DNA of 11,983 nt from Gammaproteobacteria bacterium (GTDB taxonomy: Bacteria; Pseudomonadota; Gammaproteobacteria; DSM-16500). Both the position numbers and the translations under genes were made by a program. The DNA lies in the NCBI GenBank assembly GCA_013287235.1, contig JABDEF010000045.1:1-11983 (forward strand), given 5' to 3'. Each line of letters begins with the position of its first letter. The first letter of the stretch is position 1. A model generated the notes under the pieces. It was not told where the DNA came from. It saw only the letters and a program-made list of their open reading frames with translations, and made no database searches. Below, one piece after another: positions 1 through 7,422 of the stretch.

Positions 1-67
1 CACTTAAAAGTCTGCTTGTTGCTTCAAAAACTTTTAACGCATTTAAAGGAGGTAGTCGATAACTCAT
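1..67 (-). CDS. LysR-type transcriptional regulator, N-terminal fragment (runs off the window)
   Basis: The minus strand reads from an ATG at 67-65 to the window edge as MSYRLPPLNALKVFEATSRL and two further residues. The pattern LPPLNAL-x-x-FEA is the usual start of GcvA-like LysR regulators, leading into the first helix of the winged helix-turn-helix domain. Only 22 residues are visible, so nothing can be said about the effector domain. LysR regulators commonly control the gene transcribed away from them, and here that is the aldo/keto reductase at 190; such control is inferred from position. No strong ribosome binding site precedes the ATG. The plus-strand readings of the same bases are short, end by 69 and look like no family I know. 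Confidence 0.72.
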   Translation of the reverse strand, partial: MSYRLPPLNALKVFEATSRLLS

Positions 68-73
68 AGGCTT

Positions 74-175
74 TTTAGTTAAATAAATCTAAACTATATT
101 ATCAAAAAATATCAATTTTACAAGGAAAATTATAGCTATATATTAATAATGAAAATTAACATTTATTTAACTAAA
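74..175. promoter_or_regulatory. Divergent lysR/aldo-keto reductase control region with a perfect 15-bp inverted repeat
   Basis: The arms TTTAGTTAAATAAAT (74-88) and ATTTATTTAACTAAA (161-175) are exact reverse complements separated by 72 bases. The left arm lies 6 bases from the lysR start codon and the right arm 14 bases from the reductase start. A plausible plus-strand promoter lies between them: TTTACA at 117-122, a 16-base spacer and TATATT at 139-144. This puts the right arm just inside the reductase transcript. Two distant operator half-sites that could pair by looping are the natural reading for a LysR-controlled divergent pair, but this is inference. Confidence 0.5.
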
Positions 176-189
176 TAGAGGAGTTTCGT

Positions 190-1164
190 ATGAAAAACAG
201 ACAATTGGGTAAATCAGGTCCTTATGTGTCTACTTTAGGGCTAGGTTGTATGGGCATGTCAAATGCATATGGTTCAACGTCAGATGCAGAATCTATAAAA
301 ACGATTCAACGTGCCATTGATTTAGGCATCACATTCTTAGATACAGCAGATATGTATGGGTGGGGACATAATGAAACATTGATTGGAAAAGTCATTAAAA
401 ATCAAAGAAATAAGATAGTTTTAGCAACCAAAGTTGGATTTATCCAAGAAAACGACGGATACGCAATCAATACTTCTCCTTCTCATATTAAATCGGGTGT
501 GGAAGCCAGCCTAAAAAGATTAGATGTGGAAATGATCGATCTTTATTATTTACATCGCATTGACTCAGTGACCCTCATTGAAGAAAGTATGCTTGTATTA
601 GCTGACTTGGTAAAAGAAGGCAAAATTAGGTTCATAGGTCTTTCTGAGGTAACACCTGAAACAATTCGGCGTGCAGCAAAGATTCATCCTATTACGGCTG
701 TTCAAACAGAGTATTCTTTGTGGCAACGAGATCCCGAAGCGAAAATCTTACCTACTTGCCGTGAACTAGGCGTTGGCTTTGTACCGTATAGTCCTCTTGG
801 CCGAGGATTTTTAGCAGGCTCCATTCTAGATCCAAATAAGTTGCCGTTGAATGATTTTCGACGTGTATTACCGCGTTACCAGGGAGATAATTTTATAGAA
901 AATAAAAAATTATTAGATCAGCTAAAAGATTTGGCGGAACAAAAACATTGTACTGTCGCACAACTATCATTAGCCTGGCTTCTAGCTCAAGGAAACGATA
1001 TTATTCCAATTCCAGGATCCAAAAGAATAAATTATTTAGAAGAAAATATTCGCGCAACTCAAATTAATTTAGCACAAGAAGATATTAATTCATTAAATTT
1101 AATATTTTCAAACGGATCCGTGAAAGGAGAGAAATATCCTTCAAATTTAGATTTTGAAAAATAA
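190..1164 (+). CDS. Aldo/keto reductase (YajO/AKR13-like)
   Basis: This 324-residue protein is a full-length NADPH-dependent aldo/keto reductase, a cytoplasmic TIM-barrel enzyme that reduces aldehydes and ketones to alcohols. The catalytic tetrad is complete: Asp51 and Tyr56 in DTADMYG, Lys81 in ATKVGF and His122 in LHRID. The N-terminal [20 protein letters not shown] and the C-terminal cofactor loop IPIPGSKR are typical of the subfamily that includes E. coli YajO and plant auxin-induced-like reductases. The ATG has a good ribosome binding site (GAGGAG, 179-184). The substrate cannot be read from the sequence. It is divergent from a LysR regulator, which suggests induction by a small molecule. 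No terminator was seen after the stop. Confidence 0.93.
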   Translation: MKNRQLGKSGPYVSTLGLGCMGMSNAYGSTSDAESIKTIQRAIDLGITFLDTADMYGWGHNETLIGKVIKNQRNKIVLATKVGFIQENDGYAINTSPSHIKSGVEASLKRLDVEMIDLYYLHRIDSVTLIEESMLVLADLVKEGKIRFIGLSEVTPETIRRAAKIHPITAVQTEYSLWQRDPEAKILPTCRELGVGFVPYSPLGRGFLAGSILDPNKLPLNDFRRVLPRYQGDNFIENKKLLDQLKDLAEQKHCTVAQLSLAWLLAQGNDIIPIPGSKRINYLEENIRATQINLAQEDINSLNLIFSNGSVKGEKYPSNLDFEK

Positions 1165-1221
1165 AGGTTATTCTAATCAATGTATTTATTAAAATGGTGA
1201 ATACATATACTCAAGGAGAGT

Positions 1222-1359
1222 ATCACGGAAATAAAATATTTTTCGGTTGGGAATACATATAGTGGTAAATTTACATGGTCACTTCACATAGATAACCATA
1301 AAAACATACACGCCACTGATTTTAACAAAGTAACCCATCTATATTTAAGTTTTATTTAG
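1222..1359 (+). pseudogene. Possible gene remnant without a start codon
   Basis: A reading frame of 45 codons ends at TAG 1357-1359. It is preceded by a good Shine-Dalgarno-like AAGGAG (1213-1218), but there is no ATG, GTG or TTG at the right distance; the codons there are ATC and ACG. The translation begins ITEIKYFSVGNTYSGKFTWS and has ordinary, balanced composition, so it may be the start or tail of a decayed gene. I do not recognise the family. The stretch also has an 11-base direct repeat, GAATACATATA, at 1199-1209 and 1251-1261. It could equally be chance open frame in the 197-base gap between two convergent genes. Confidence 0.25.
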
Positions 1360-1361
1360 AC

Positions 1362-1988
1362 TTATTTGATAGAATTCATTAACTCGAAGAAATATTTTGA
1401 TTCATGCGTCTGATAAAGGTTGAACCAGGATTGCAGTGTTGCAGGCGCAAATACATCTAACACCTTTAGTACATGCTTCGCAAATTCCAACGGGGCTGTT
1501 CCTGATGCGGTAATTAAATTGCTATCAGTTACTGCTGGTTGCATCTCATAATATTTCTCTCCTCTATAATGAGGGACAATCATTTTTAAATATTCTAAAT
1601 CGTTGCTTGTATGCCTTCTTGAGTCTAATAATCCCATTTTTGCTAATCCCACAGTTGCACCACAAATCGCCGCGACAATATTGTTTTTTTGTAAAGCGTC
1701 GGAAGTTTTTTTCAATATAGGTTCGTGGATTGTTTCTGTCCAAGTATTTCCGCCCGGAAGAATTAAAATATCCTTACTTTTTAACATGCATTCATCAATA
1801 GAAATGCTGGGTAGTATTTTTAATCCTCCCATTGTAGTCACAGGATTATTATCAATGCCTATTGTTATTACTTCTAAAGGAGCTAATCCATTTTTGAAAT
1901 ATCTTCCCGAGTTTAGTTCCGCAATTAAATAACCAGTCTCCCAGTCCGACATCGTATCAAATACATAAAGATATACTTTTTCTTGCAT
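1362..1988 (-). CDS. DJ-1/PfpI family (type 1 glutamine amidotransferase-like) protein
   Basis: This 208-residue protein has the flavodoxin-like class I glutamine amidotransferase fold of the DJ-1/PfpI superfamily. Visible marks are the N-terminal VYLYVFDTMSDWE segment with acidic Glu17, LILPGGNTW at 76-83, and the nucleophile elbow AAICGATVGLA with Cys109. His126 in RRHTSN and the SGTAPLEFAKHVL segment also fit the YoaZ/YdeA-like branch. Members of the superfamily include glyoxalase-III-like deglycases, chaperones and proteases, and the exact role cannot be fixed. A ribosome binding site (GGGAG, 8 bases before the ATG) supports the start. The gene is convergent with the aldo/keto reductase and divergent from the methyltransferase. 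A role in carbonyl or oxidative stress is plausible but inferred. Confidence 0.88.
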   Translation of the reverse strand: MQEKVYLYVFDTMSDWETGYLIAELNSGRYFKNGLAPLEVITIGIDNNPVTTMGGLKILPSISIDECMLKSKDILILPGGNTWTETIHEPILKKTSDALQKNNIVAAICGATVGLAKMGLLDSRRHTSNDLEYLKMIVPHYRGEKYYEMQPAVTDSNLITASGTAPLEFAKHVLKVLDVFAPATLQSWFNLYQTHESKYFFELMNSIK

Positions 1989-2019
1989 TACAGTAACTCC
2001 CAGATTACGGGTTTAAATT

Positions 2020-2047
2020 TTGATATTAGCTAGTGCAGCATTATAAT
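2020..2047 (+). promoter_or_regulatory. Sigma70-type promoter for the methyltransferase gene
   Basis: TTGATA at 2020-2025 and a perfect TATAAT at 2042-2047 are separated by 16 bases on the plus strand. Transcription would begin near 2054 and leave a leader of about 80 bases before the ATG at 2136. ATTATAAT reads the same on both strands, so it might also serve the divergent DJ-1-like gene. Confidence 0.5.
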
Positions 2048-2135
2048 CTACAATCTCTAGACATAAAATAAGATCTTGTGTTATTGTAGCGCGATTTAAG
2101 TCCAAACAATAGACAACTGAAGATTGAGATTAGGT

Positions 2136-2954
2136 ATGCAAGTAACAAATGATTATTTTTTGGACGTTGGAGAGCCAGGCAAAAATCGCTTAGATATTTT
2201 AAATGAAGTATTTGAAGAATTCAGCCATTCTTTATTACTAAAAGCTGGAATTAGTAAAGGAAAAAGCATTCTAGAAATTGGTTGCGGTACGGGCCATATG
2301 ACTTGTTGGTTAGCAGAGCAAGTTGGTAAGTCTGGTCAAGTCTATGCACTCGACACGAGTGCTGAACAAATCAAAATTGCTGCGCAAAATGCGGCAGAAA
2401 AAGGATTAAAAAATATCACTTTTTATCAAAATTCTATACTGGATTTACTCAATTTAACAGATTTACCTTTAGTTGATATAGTCTATGCACGATTTATTCT
2501 CGTTTATTTAAAAAATCCATTTCAAGCATTGGAGTTGATGCTGCAATCTTTAAAAAATGAGGGTTACATTATATGTGAAGAAGCAAGTAATTCTGTCACC
2601 TATTGTTACCCATTTTCATCTGTAATTCACAGAAGTCGACAATTGTTTCTAGAGTTAGCCAAAGAGAAAGGGCTCGATTTTGATTTAGGTGAGAAGTTGT
2701 ATTCTTATTTTCACCAGTTAAATTTAGCAAACATACACGCACAATTTGCCCAACCGATTTATCGTACAAAACGTCAAAAACTTCTCATTCCTTTGACTTT
2801 TAAAGAAGCGAGTAATAACTATATCGCTCATGCTCTAGTGGATGAAAATGAAATTAAACAGCTTACAGAAGATTTATATAAGTGCATTGAAGATGATAAT
2901 TGTCTTATGTCATTTCCACGCACTACACAAATTTACGGGCAAAAGATAAGTTGA
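2136..2954 (+). CDS. Class I SAM-dependent methyltransferase
   Basis: This is a 272-residue methyltransferase with a Rossmann-like fold that would use S-adenosylmethionine. Motif I is ILEIGCGTGHMT (from residue 45), the ribose-binding acidic residue is in VYALDTS (near 73), and the later motif DIVYARFILVYLKNP follows an FYQNSILDL motif. The C-terminal third lacks features that name a substrate. The start is uncertain: an in-frame TTG at 2124 would add four residues, but the ATG at 2136 leads into a typical N-terminus. Neither has a strong ribosome binding site. A good promoter lies at 2020-2047. A small ORF follows 14 bases after the stop. Small-molecule or lipid/quinone methylation is possible; sequence alone does not decide. 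Confidence 0.85.
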   Translation: MQVTNDYFLDVGEPGKNRLDILNEVFEEFSHSLLLKAGISKGKSILEIGCGTGHMTCWLAEQVGKSGQVYALDTSAEQIKIAAQNAAEKGLKNITFYQNSILDLLNLTDLPLVDIVYARFILVYLKNPFQALELMLQSLKNEGYIICEEASNSVTYCYPFSSVIHRSRQLFLELAKEKGLDFDLGEKLYSYFHQLNLANIHAQFAQPIYRTKRQKLLIPLTFKEASNNYIAHALVDENEIKQLTEDLYKCIEDDNCLMSFPRTTQIYGQKIS

Positions 2955-2968
2955 GATAGGATTAAATA

Positions 2969-3094
2969 ATGATTGATCAAGCATTATTTACAAAACCTTT
3001 AATGTTTCTGCTATTAAGCGTATATAATGTCAATTCGCCCTCAACAGAAGTTCCACCGCATGAAGAGTATACGAAAATAATGGCACGAATTTAA
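2969..3094 (+). CDS. Small ORF, 41 residues, hydrophobic segment, unknown
   Basis: An ATG at 2969 opens 41 codons ending at TAA 3092-3094. It begins 14 bases after the methyltransferase stop and ends 17 bases before the next gene, so it fits an operon-like order. AGG lies 8 bases before the ATG. The product starts MIDQALFTKPLMFLLLSVYN and has a hydrophobic stretch around residues 9-19, followed by a polar tail with PPHEEY. It might be a small membrane-associated protein or the remnant of a longer gene. I recognise no family. Confidence 0.35.
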   Translation: MIDQALFTKPLMFLLLSVYNVNSPSTEVPPHEEYTKIMARI

Positions 3095-3111
3095 TTCATA
3101 CAAGGTTAATT

Positions 3112-3597
3112 ATGAAAAAAGAATTTACAAAAAAACCTGAAATAAAATTAATTGGCTTATCCACGCGTACCAATAATAAAAATGAAATAGACCCACAAAA
3201 AGCGAAAATTAGCGAGCTGGCTACTCATTTTTGGAGCATAGTTAATCAAATTCCTAATCGCAAAAATCCTGGTACGATTCTCTCCGTTTATACAGAGTAT
3301 GATAGTGATGAGCACGGTGATTATACTTTTTTCATTGGTGAAGAAGTCCATTCTTTTGAAAATATCCCGAACACTCTGCAGAAATTAATCATACCCGCTG
3401 CGGAATATCAAAGATTCACAACACCTTCAGGTAAAATGCCAACGGTTATAATTGATGCATGGCAACAAATCTGGAAAATGACAACAGCTGATTTTGGTGG
3501 GAAAAGAGCTTATCGAGCAGATTTCGAGGTTTATGATGAACGCGCAAGTGATCCTACTAATACGAGTCTAGATATTTATATCGGAATTATTTCGTGA
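3112..3597 (+). CDS. Effector-binding domain protein (GyrI-like / integron Cass2 family)
   Basis: This 161-residue protein consists of one GyrI-like small-molecule-binding domain, like the effector half of AraC-type activators such as Rob/YdeE and the stand-alone integron cassette protein Cass2. Characteristic segments are TILSVYTEYDSDEHGDYTFFIGEEV, the W-containing helix VIIDAWQQIWKM, and the C-terminal strand pair RADFEVYDERASDPTNTSLDIYIGI. There is no DNA-binding domain, so it probably binds a ligand rather than acting alone as a regulator. AAGG lies 6 bases before the ATG. Its stop overlaps the GTG start of the lipocalin-like gene, which implies translational coupling. The family ligands are mostly cationic drugs or unknown; which one binds here is not visible. 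Confidence 0.85.
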   Translation: MKKEFTKKPEIKLIGLSTRTNNKNEIDPQKAKISELATHFWSIVNQIPNRKNPGTILSVYTEYDSDEHGDYTFFIGEEVHSFENIPNTLQKLIIPAAEYQRFTTPSGKMPTVIIDAWQQIWKMTTADFGGKRAYRADFEVYDERASDPTNTSLDIYIGIIS

Positions 3598-4112
3598 CGA
3601 ACCAAATATTTTTAAAATACATTCACATAAAAATGATAATGGTTATTTTTTTTCTTTATCATACGCCTTCTTACGCACTAACAAGTCAATCAGTTATTCA
3701 AAAAAAATTATTAGGCACATGGAAGTTGATATCCGTTTCTCATATACAACTTCCTTCTGGAATTGAATCAGATGATTATGGTTCTCATCCGATCGGTTAT
3801 TTAAACTATTCATCCGATGGGCACGTCATGTTGATGATGATCAAAGACAATCGACAGAAACCTAAAGAACAGAACATATCACCTCTCGAAGCGGAAGCTT
3901 TAATAAAAAGCATGACCAGTTATGCAGGAACTTATCAAGTCAAAGATGATAAAATCATTCATAACATAGAGGTTTCATGGAACGAATCATGGACTGGAAC
4001 GGAACAGGTTCGTTATTATAAACTGGAAGGTAATCGCCTTATTCTTACTATGGCGCCTTTTAACGATCCTGTATATGGGAAAATTAGTGTTCGTTTAGTA
4101 TGGGAGAAATAG
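3594..4112 (+). CDS. Exported lipocalin-like domain protein
   Basis: This 172-residue protein has an N-terminal signal peptide (hydrophobic MIMVIFFLYHTPSYA, likely cut after SYA at residue 28) followed by a lipocalin-like beta-barrel domain. Family marks are LLGTWKLISVSH at the start of the domain, PIGYLNYSSDGHVMLMM, SYAGTYQVKDDKIIHNIEVSWNESWTG and the closing LILTMAP. The GTG start overlaps the preceding stop by four bases (GTGA). An ATG at 3633, beginning the hydrophobic core itself, is an alternative. The mature protein would be periplasmic and small, probably binding a hydrophobic ligand. Pairing with a stand-alone effector-binding protein suggests both handle the same small molecule; that link is inferred from the overlap only. 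Confidence 0.82.
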   Translation: MTNQIFLKYIHIKMIMVIFFLYHTPSYALTSQSVIQKKLLGTWKLISVSHIQLPSGIESDDYGSHPIGYLNYSSDGHVMLMMIKDNRQKPKEQNISPLEAEALIKSMTSYAGTYQVKDDKIIHNIEVSWNESWTGTEQVRYYKLEGNRLILTMAPFNDPVYGKISVRLVWEK

Positions 4113-4179
4113 GATTAATTTAGGTTTAGCAAAAATCAAGTTGTTTTCAAAAATTAATCTAGGTTAAAATAATTGATCG

Positions 4180-4209
4180 ATAATAGCATAGATTCAAAGA
4201 TGCTATTAT
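4180..4209. repeat. 10-bp perfect inverted repeat in the 4113-4322 gap
   Basis: ATAATAGCAT (4180-4189) and ATGCTATTAT (4200-4209) form a perfect stem with a 10-base loop. It is AT-rich and lacks a T-run, so it is not a classical terminator. It lies about 70 bases after the lipocalin-like gene and 113 bases before the next start codon. It could be a weak bidirectional terminator or a protein-binding site. The rest of the gap shows no convincing gene. Confidence 0.4.
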
Positions 4210-4322
4210 GAAAAAAACTTTCAAATACTAAACCTTTTAATGAAAGATTATGTCATTTAATAACGATTATTTTAGTGTACTTTTAAGCAAATTTTTTGAA
4301 TTTCAAATAAAACGAGGTGACT

Positions 4323-5210
4323 ATGTTACGCAAAGATGAAATTAAACCAGAGTCCTCTTATTCAAAAAGCAATGATGATAGATTATTTATACATTATGAG
4401 TCGCTGAAAACGGGATATGATATTGTATTGCTAACAATTGAATCTGAAGAAGAAAAAGAAAAATTCAAAAATGATAGTCGTTTTCAGAACTATCCCATTT
4501 TATTCAAACACGGAAGTTTATTTTCTATATATATAAAATCTACAAAGGGCGAGTGGCGTATTATTAATGGGTTAGATGCTAACAAATTTCAAGAAATAGA
4601 ATTTCCTGAACACGGTGAAGTTAGTATATTACGTGCTCATAGGATTGAACAAGAAATATATGATGAAATTACCTCTAAAAATGAAGAACTTCCTTTACCA
4701 TTTGTAGCATTCAAAACCAATCTTCAAATGTTAAAAGGTTATAGCTTCTCTGTTCAAAGAGTAAAAGATAACTTGATTATACAATGTGAAAGTTATCCTG
4801 GAGCTCCTCGCAAAGCAGAAAAAAATCTGGAACAATTAGCTCAATCATTTAAGTCAGCTTTAGCGGGCATTGGAATTGAAGAAAAAGAACAATATGAAAT
4901 CGAAGTTAAAAGACTAAAATTAACTATCATATCAACGCCTACAAAAAGAGAAAAAGACCTTACTACGGAAATCGATGTATGCACTCAATTGCCTAATGTC
5001 TTAATTAACATAGTATTGCAATACGACAAATCATCGGATGATACTTTGACTCAAATTATTAAACTATTTGAGGCAGTGAGTTATCCGCAGTTGAATTCTT
5101 CATATTTTCATGGAGCAATTTCACAGATCAAAGCATCTTTTTTTTCAAAATCGCCGAAGAATGATAAAGAGGATAATCTAGATGCTAACATAACATGTCG
5201 AATCCAATAA
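4323..5210 (+). CDS. Hypothetical protein, 295 residues, soluble and highly charged
   Basis: I do not recognise this protein. The ATG at 4323 has a strong ribosome binding site (GAGG, 4314-4317, 5 bases away); a GTG at 4317 in the same frame is part of that site and is unlikely to be used. There is no signal peptide or membrane segment. The chain is rich in Lys, Glu and Asp, with a Glu-rich stretch ESEEEKEKFKND near residue 40 and likely helical or coiled segments around 165-200. Near residue 224 the segment QLPNVLINIVLQY has the LP-x2-L-x2-I-x3-Y spacing seen at the start of F-box-like motifs, too short to rely on. Codon use resembles its neighbours. In a genome with eukaryote-like effectors it could be a secreted protein, which is speculation. 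It sits alone, facing the convergent integrase. Confidence 0.75.
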   Translation: MLRKDEIKPESSYSKSNDDRLFIHYESLKTGYDIVLLTIESEEEKEKFKNDSRFQNYPILFKHGSLFSIYIKSTKGEWRIINGLDANKFQEIEFPEHGEVSILRAHRIEQEIYDEITSKNEELPLPFVAFKTNLQMLKGYSFSVQRVKDNLIIQCESYPGAPRKAEKNLEQLAQSFKSALAGIGIEEKEQYEIEVKRLKLTIISTPTKREKDLTTEIDVCTQLPNVLINIVLQYDKSSDDTLTQIIKLFEAVSYPQLNSSYFHGAISQIKASFFSKSPKNDKEDNLDANITCRIQ

Positions 5211-5287
5211 AGAATTAAAATATTAAAGAGCGACATAGTTTTGGAAGGTTCTTACTTTCCCTCTAATGATGATATATTGAAAAAATA

Positions 5288-6508
5288 TTAATTATCGGTT
5301 AGCTTCTTTCGCTTTGCAGACTGATATCGGTCTTTCAATTCAATATCATTATAACGATCAGTCGTATTACTTGAGCTATGACCTGCATCATCACGAACAT
5401 GAGCGATAGGACGGCCACGTTTATTAATATCATCCGATATGCCGGTATGTCTAAGCCAATGGACTGTTGCAGACTCCATGGCATCTGCATCCGAATAGAA
5501 CTTTAATTCTCTTAAATTATTAATTGTCAAATCAAAGCAATGTTGAATTAGCCTTCTAATATGACGAGGATCTGTAATTGCACCTTTACCATTTTCTTTA
5601 TATATCAAAACATTTTTCTCATTAGGAGAGGGAAGAGGGGTGAGGTGTAATTTTTCTCGATAACGTTTTAAGGCAGAAAGCATATCATCGCTGACTGCGA
5701 TTTCACGAAATTTGTTGCCTTTCCCTACAACTTTAAACCACCACGAACCATCACTTTTTTGATAAAAATGATTCATCATAGGAATCCAGCGATCACTGGC
5801 CGCTAATTCTGAAATACGAAGATACAACAAATACATTGCTGAAATAATAAATAATGATCTTTCATATTTATCTGGATTATCATCTGCCATTTTTTTTACA
5901 GTCTCAAGACACGTTTTCCATTGTTGCGCCGCTAATCGCATAACAGAAGCTTGTTTTTGCCTTTTTTGGATATACTTGCTTTTTTGCTTAATAAGCGAAA
6001 CGGGATTAATTGATATTTTTTCTTCTAAAGCTAAATAATTATAGAAACTATTTAATATAGTAAATATTTCACGAATCGCTTTTTGTGACAATTGATAGTT
6101 ATTCTTATCGGGTTTTTCGCCATTTTTAAAGTCTCTTTTGCTAATGGTAACAACAAATGGACGCCACCTAGTATTCGCAGTTCTGATTCCACCCCGTTCA
6201 ATAAAACGAGCAACCCGTTTTGCAGCAATCCATGATTTGGGTGGAGACAAACAAAATTCAATATAATCTTGAATATCTTGTCGTTTTAATTCAAGAATAG
6301 ATTTTTTGGCTATTAGCCATGACCATTGCAAAATACGTTCAATTTCACGCCTATATGATTTGAATGTCTCTTTATTGCCATCGTATTGTTTTAAAAATTC
6401 TAACGATAGATTTAAGTCTAGTTTTGCAGCAATAGGGGGGGCTATCGCCAAATTTATATGTTCAAGAGAATCAATGATAGGACTAGGTATTGGATAACGT
6501 AATGACAT
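5288..6508 (-). CDS. Tyrosine-type site-specific recombinase/integrase
   Basis: This 406-residue phage-type integrase appears complete and active. A core-binding SAM-like domain spans roughly residues 30-170 and the catalytic domain roughly 190-395. All expected residues are visible (numbering from the chosen start): Arg231 in LLYLRISEL, Lys263 in VGKGNK, His350 and Arg353 in HWLRHTG, His377 in AGHSSSNTT and the nucleophile Tyr386 in TDRYND. The start at 6508 has GGAG 6 bases upstream. An ATG at 6538 would add 10 residues but its AGGA touches the codon. The Abi stop codon lies 2 bases upstream (TGATAATG), so the two genes are probably coupled on one transcript. No tRNA gene or clear att duplication was seen beside it. 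It would catalyse integration or excision of the small element carrying both genes. Confidence 0.92.
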   Translation of the reverse strand: MSLRYPIPSPIIDSLEHINLAIAPPIAAKLDLNLSLEFLKQYDGNKETFKSYRREIERILQWSWLIAKKSILELKRQDIQDYIEFCLSPPKSWIAAKRVARFIERGGIRTANTRWRPFVVTISKRDFKNGEKPDKNNYQLSQKAIREIFTILNSFYNYLALEEKISINPVSLIKQKSKYIQKRQKQASVMRLAAQQWKTCLETVKKMADDNPDKYERSLFIISAMYLLYLRISELAASDRWIPMMNHFYQKSDGSWWFKVVGKGNKFREIAVSDDMLSALKRYREKLHLTPLPSPNEKNVLIYKENGKGAITDPRHIRRLIQHCFDLTINNLRELKFYSDADAMESATVHWLRHTGISDDINKRGRPIAHVRDDAGHSSSNTTDRYNDIELKDRYQSAKRKKLTDN

Positions 6509-6510
6509 TA

Positions 6511-7413
6511 TCATCTCCAAAAAGGATCGCTTTTCCATTCCTGATTAAAACCCATGGTACCACCTGGATATTGAGAATACTTTTCAAATAAATTAAATAA
6601 ATGATTCTTCCAGTGATTATTAGGAACGATTGTTCTTAAAAGATTTTCAAAAAGATATGCGCAAACAATAAATTTACGATTATGGTTAAATAGATACTCA
6701 TGTAATGGTTCATTTTTAGGTATAATTGGAGCCTCAACCAGCCAGCGGTTCCAAAGACGTGAATGATGAGCACATATATTTCTTATCCATACGATAACCT
6801 TCATCCATGATTCAATGATTGTTGTATGTTGCTCGAATATTGAGCTGATTTTGTTGCGGATTGATATGGATTGAATATTACTAAATAGTTTAGAGCAAGT
6901 TCCAAATGATAAAGCCTCTATTATCATCCAAATAGGTGGGTATTTTGGATCATGATACTTTTCTAAATAGTGCTGAAGGAAAACTTCTTCTGGTTTTTTC
7001 AACAAACCATCTATTTTTCGCATAAGACTTAAATGTTGAGATGGATTGCGATAGAATTTATTATCCGTATACCAAAATAACCCATATTCCTTGCTAGTTA
7101 CATCAGAAATCGATGCTCGAAATGCAACTTCAATTTTTTCAATCGCATCCGATACCAACAATCGTAGTTCACGATCAAACTGATACAAGTTCCATATATA
7201 GTTAAATGTAATGTTAGGCTTAAACGTTCGGCGAGTATTGTCTTTATGTGGTAATTTAAATGGATGCAGATATCCAGAAAATCGATAATATCCAACAACA
7301 CTTAGAATACGACATGCTTCAGGAGCATCATCTATTTTCAAGCCTTGTTGTTCTAAAAGCTGAACCTGCTTCTCGATATCTAGCCTAGGCTTACTGTATT
7401 TTTTCTTACCCAT
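6511..7413 (-). CDS. Abi_2 family (AbiD/AbiF-like) abortive-infection HEPN protein
   Basis: This 300-residue protein belongs to the Abi_2 family of phage-resistance proteins first known from lactococcal AbiD/AbiF. Family segments in order are KPRLDIEKQVQLLEQQGL, GYYRFSGYLHPFK, YQFDRELRLLVSDAIEKIEVAFR, YPPIWMIIEALSFG and WIRNICAHHSRLWNR. The last contains RNICAH, an R-x4-H motif (Arg211, His216) of HEPN RNases, so it is likely an RNA-cleaving toxin-like effector. I chose the ATG at 7413 because the family N-terminus begins there. An in-frame ATG at 7440 would add nine residues, but it lies in the loop of a leader hairpin and has no ribosome binding site. A strong promoter lies at 7473-7500, and the integrase follows 2 bases after its stop. 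How its activity is held in check is not shown by any protein partner, which makes the structured leader interesting. Confidence 0.9.
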   Translation of the reverse strand: MGKKKYSKPRLDIEKQVQLLEQQGLKIDDAPEACRILSVVGYYRFSGYLHPFKLPHKDNTRRTFKPNITFNYIWNLYQFDRELRLLVSDAIEKIEVAFRASISDVTSKEYGLFWYTDNKFYRNPSQHLSLMRKIDGLLKKPEEVFLQHYLEKYHDPKYPPIWMIIEALSFGTCSKLFSNIQSISIRNKISSIFEQHTTIIESWMKVIVWIRNICAHHSRLWNRWLVEAPIIPKNEPLHEYLFNHNRKFIVCAYLFENLLRTIVPNNHWKNHLFNLFEKYSQYPGGTMGFNQEWKSDPFWR

Positions 7414-7422
7414 AAATAAACA

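Noticed and set aside
1603..1932. 109-codon plus-strand open frame opposite the DJ-1-like gene
   Set aside because: It is an antisense shadow: the minus frame has clear family motifs and a ribosome binding site, while this one has neither.
4180..4209. Rho-independent terminator for the lipocalin-like gene
   Set aside because: The stem is AT-rich and is not followed by a T-run, so it is kept only as an inverted repeat.
5211..5287. att site for the integrase
   Set aside because: No tRNA end and no duplicated core could be found within the window on both sides of the Abi-integrase unit.
6052..6261. 69-codon minus-strand frame inside the integrase gene
   Set aside because: It overlaps the integrase core-binding region in another frame and has no ribosome binding site.
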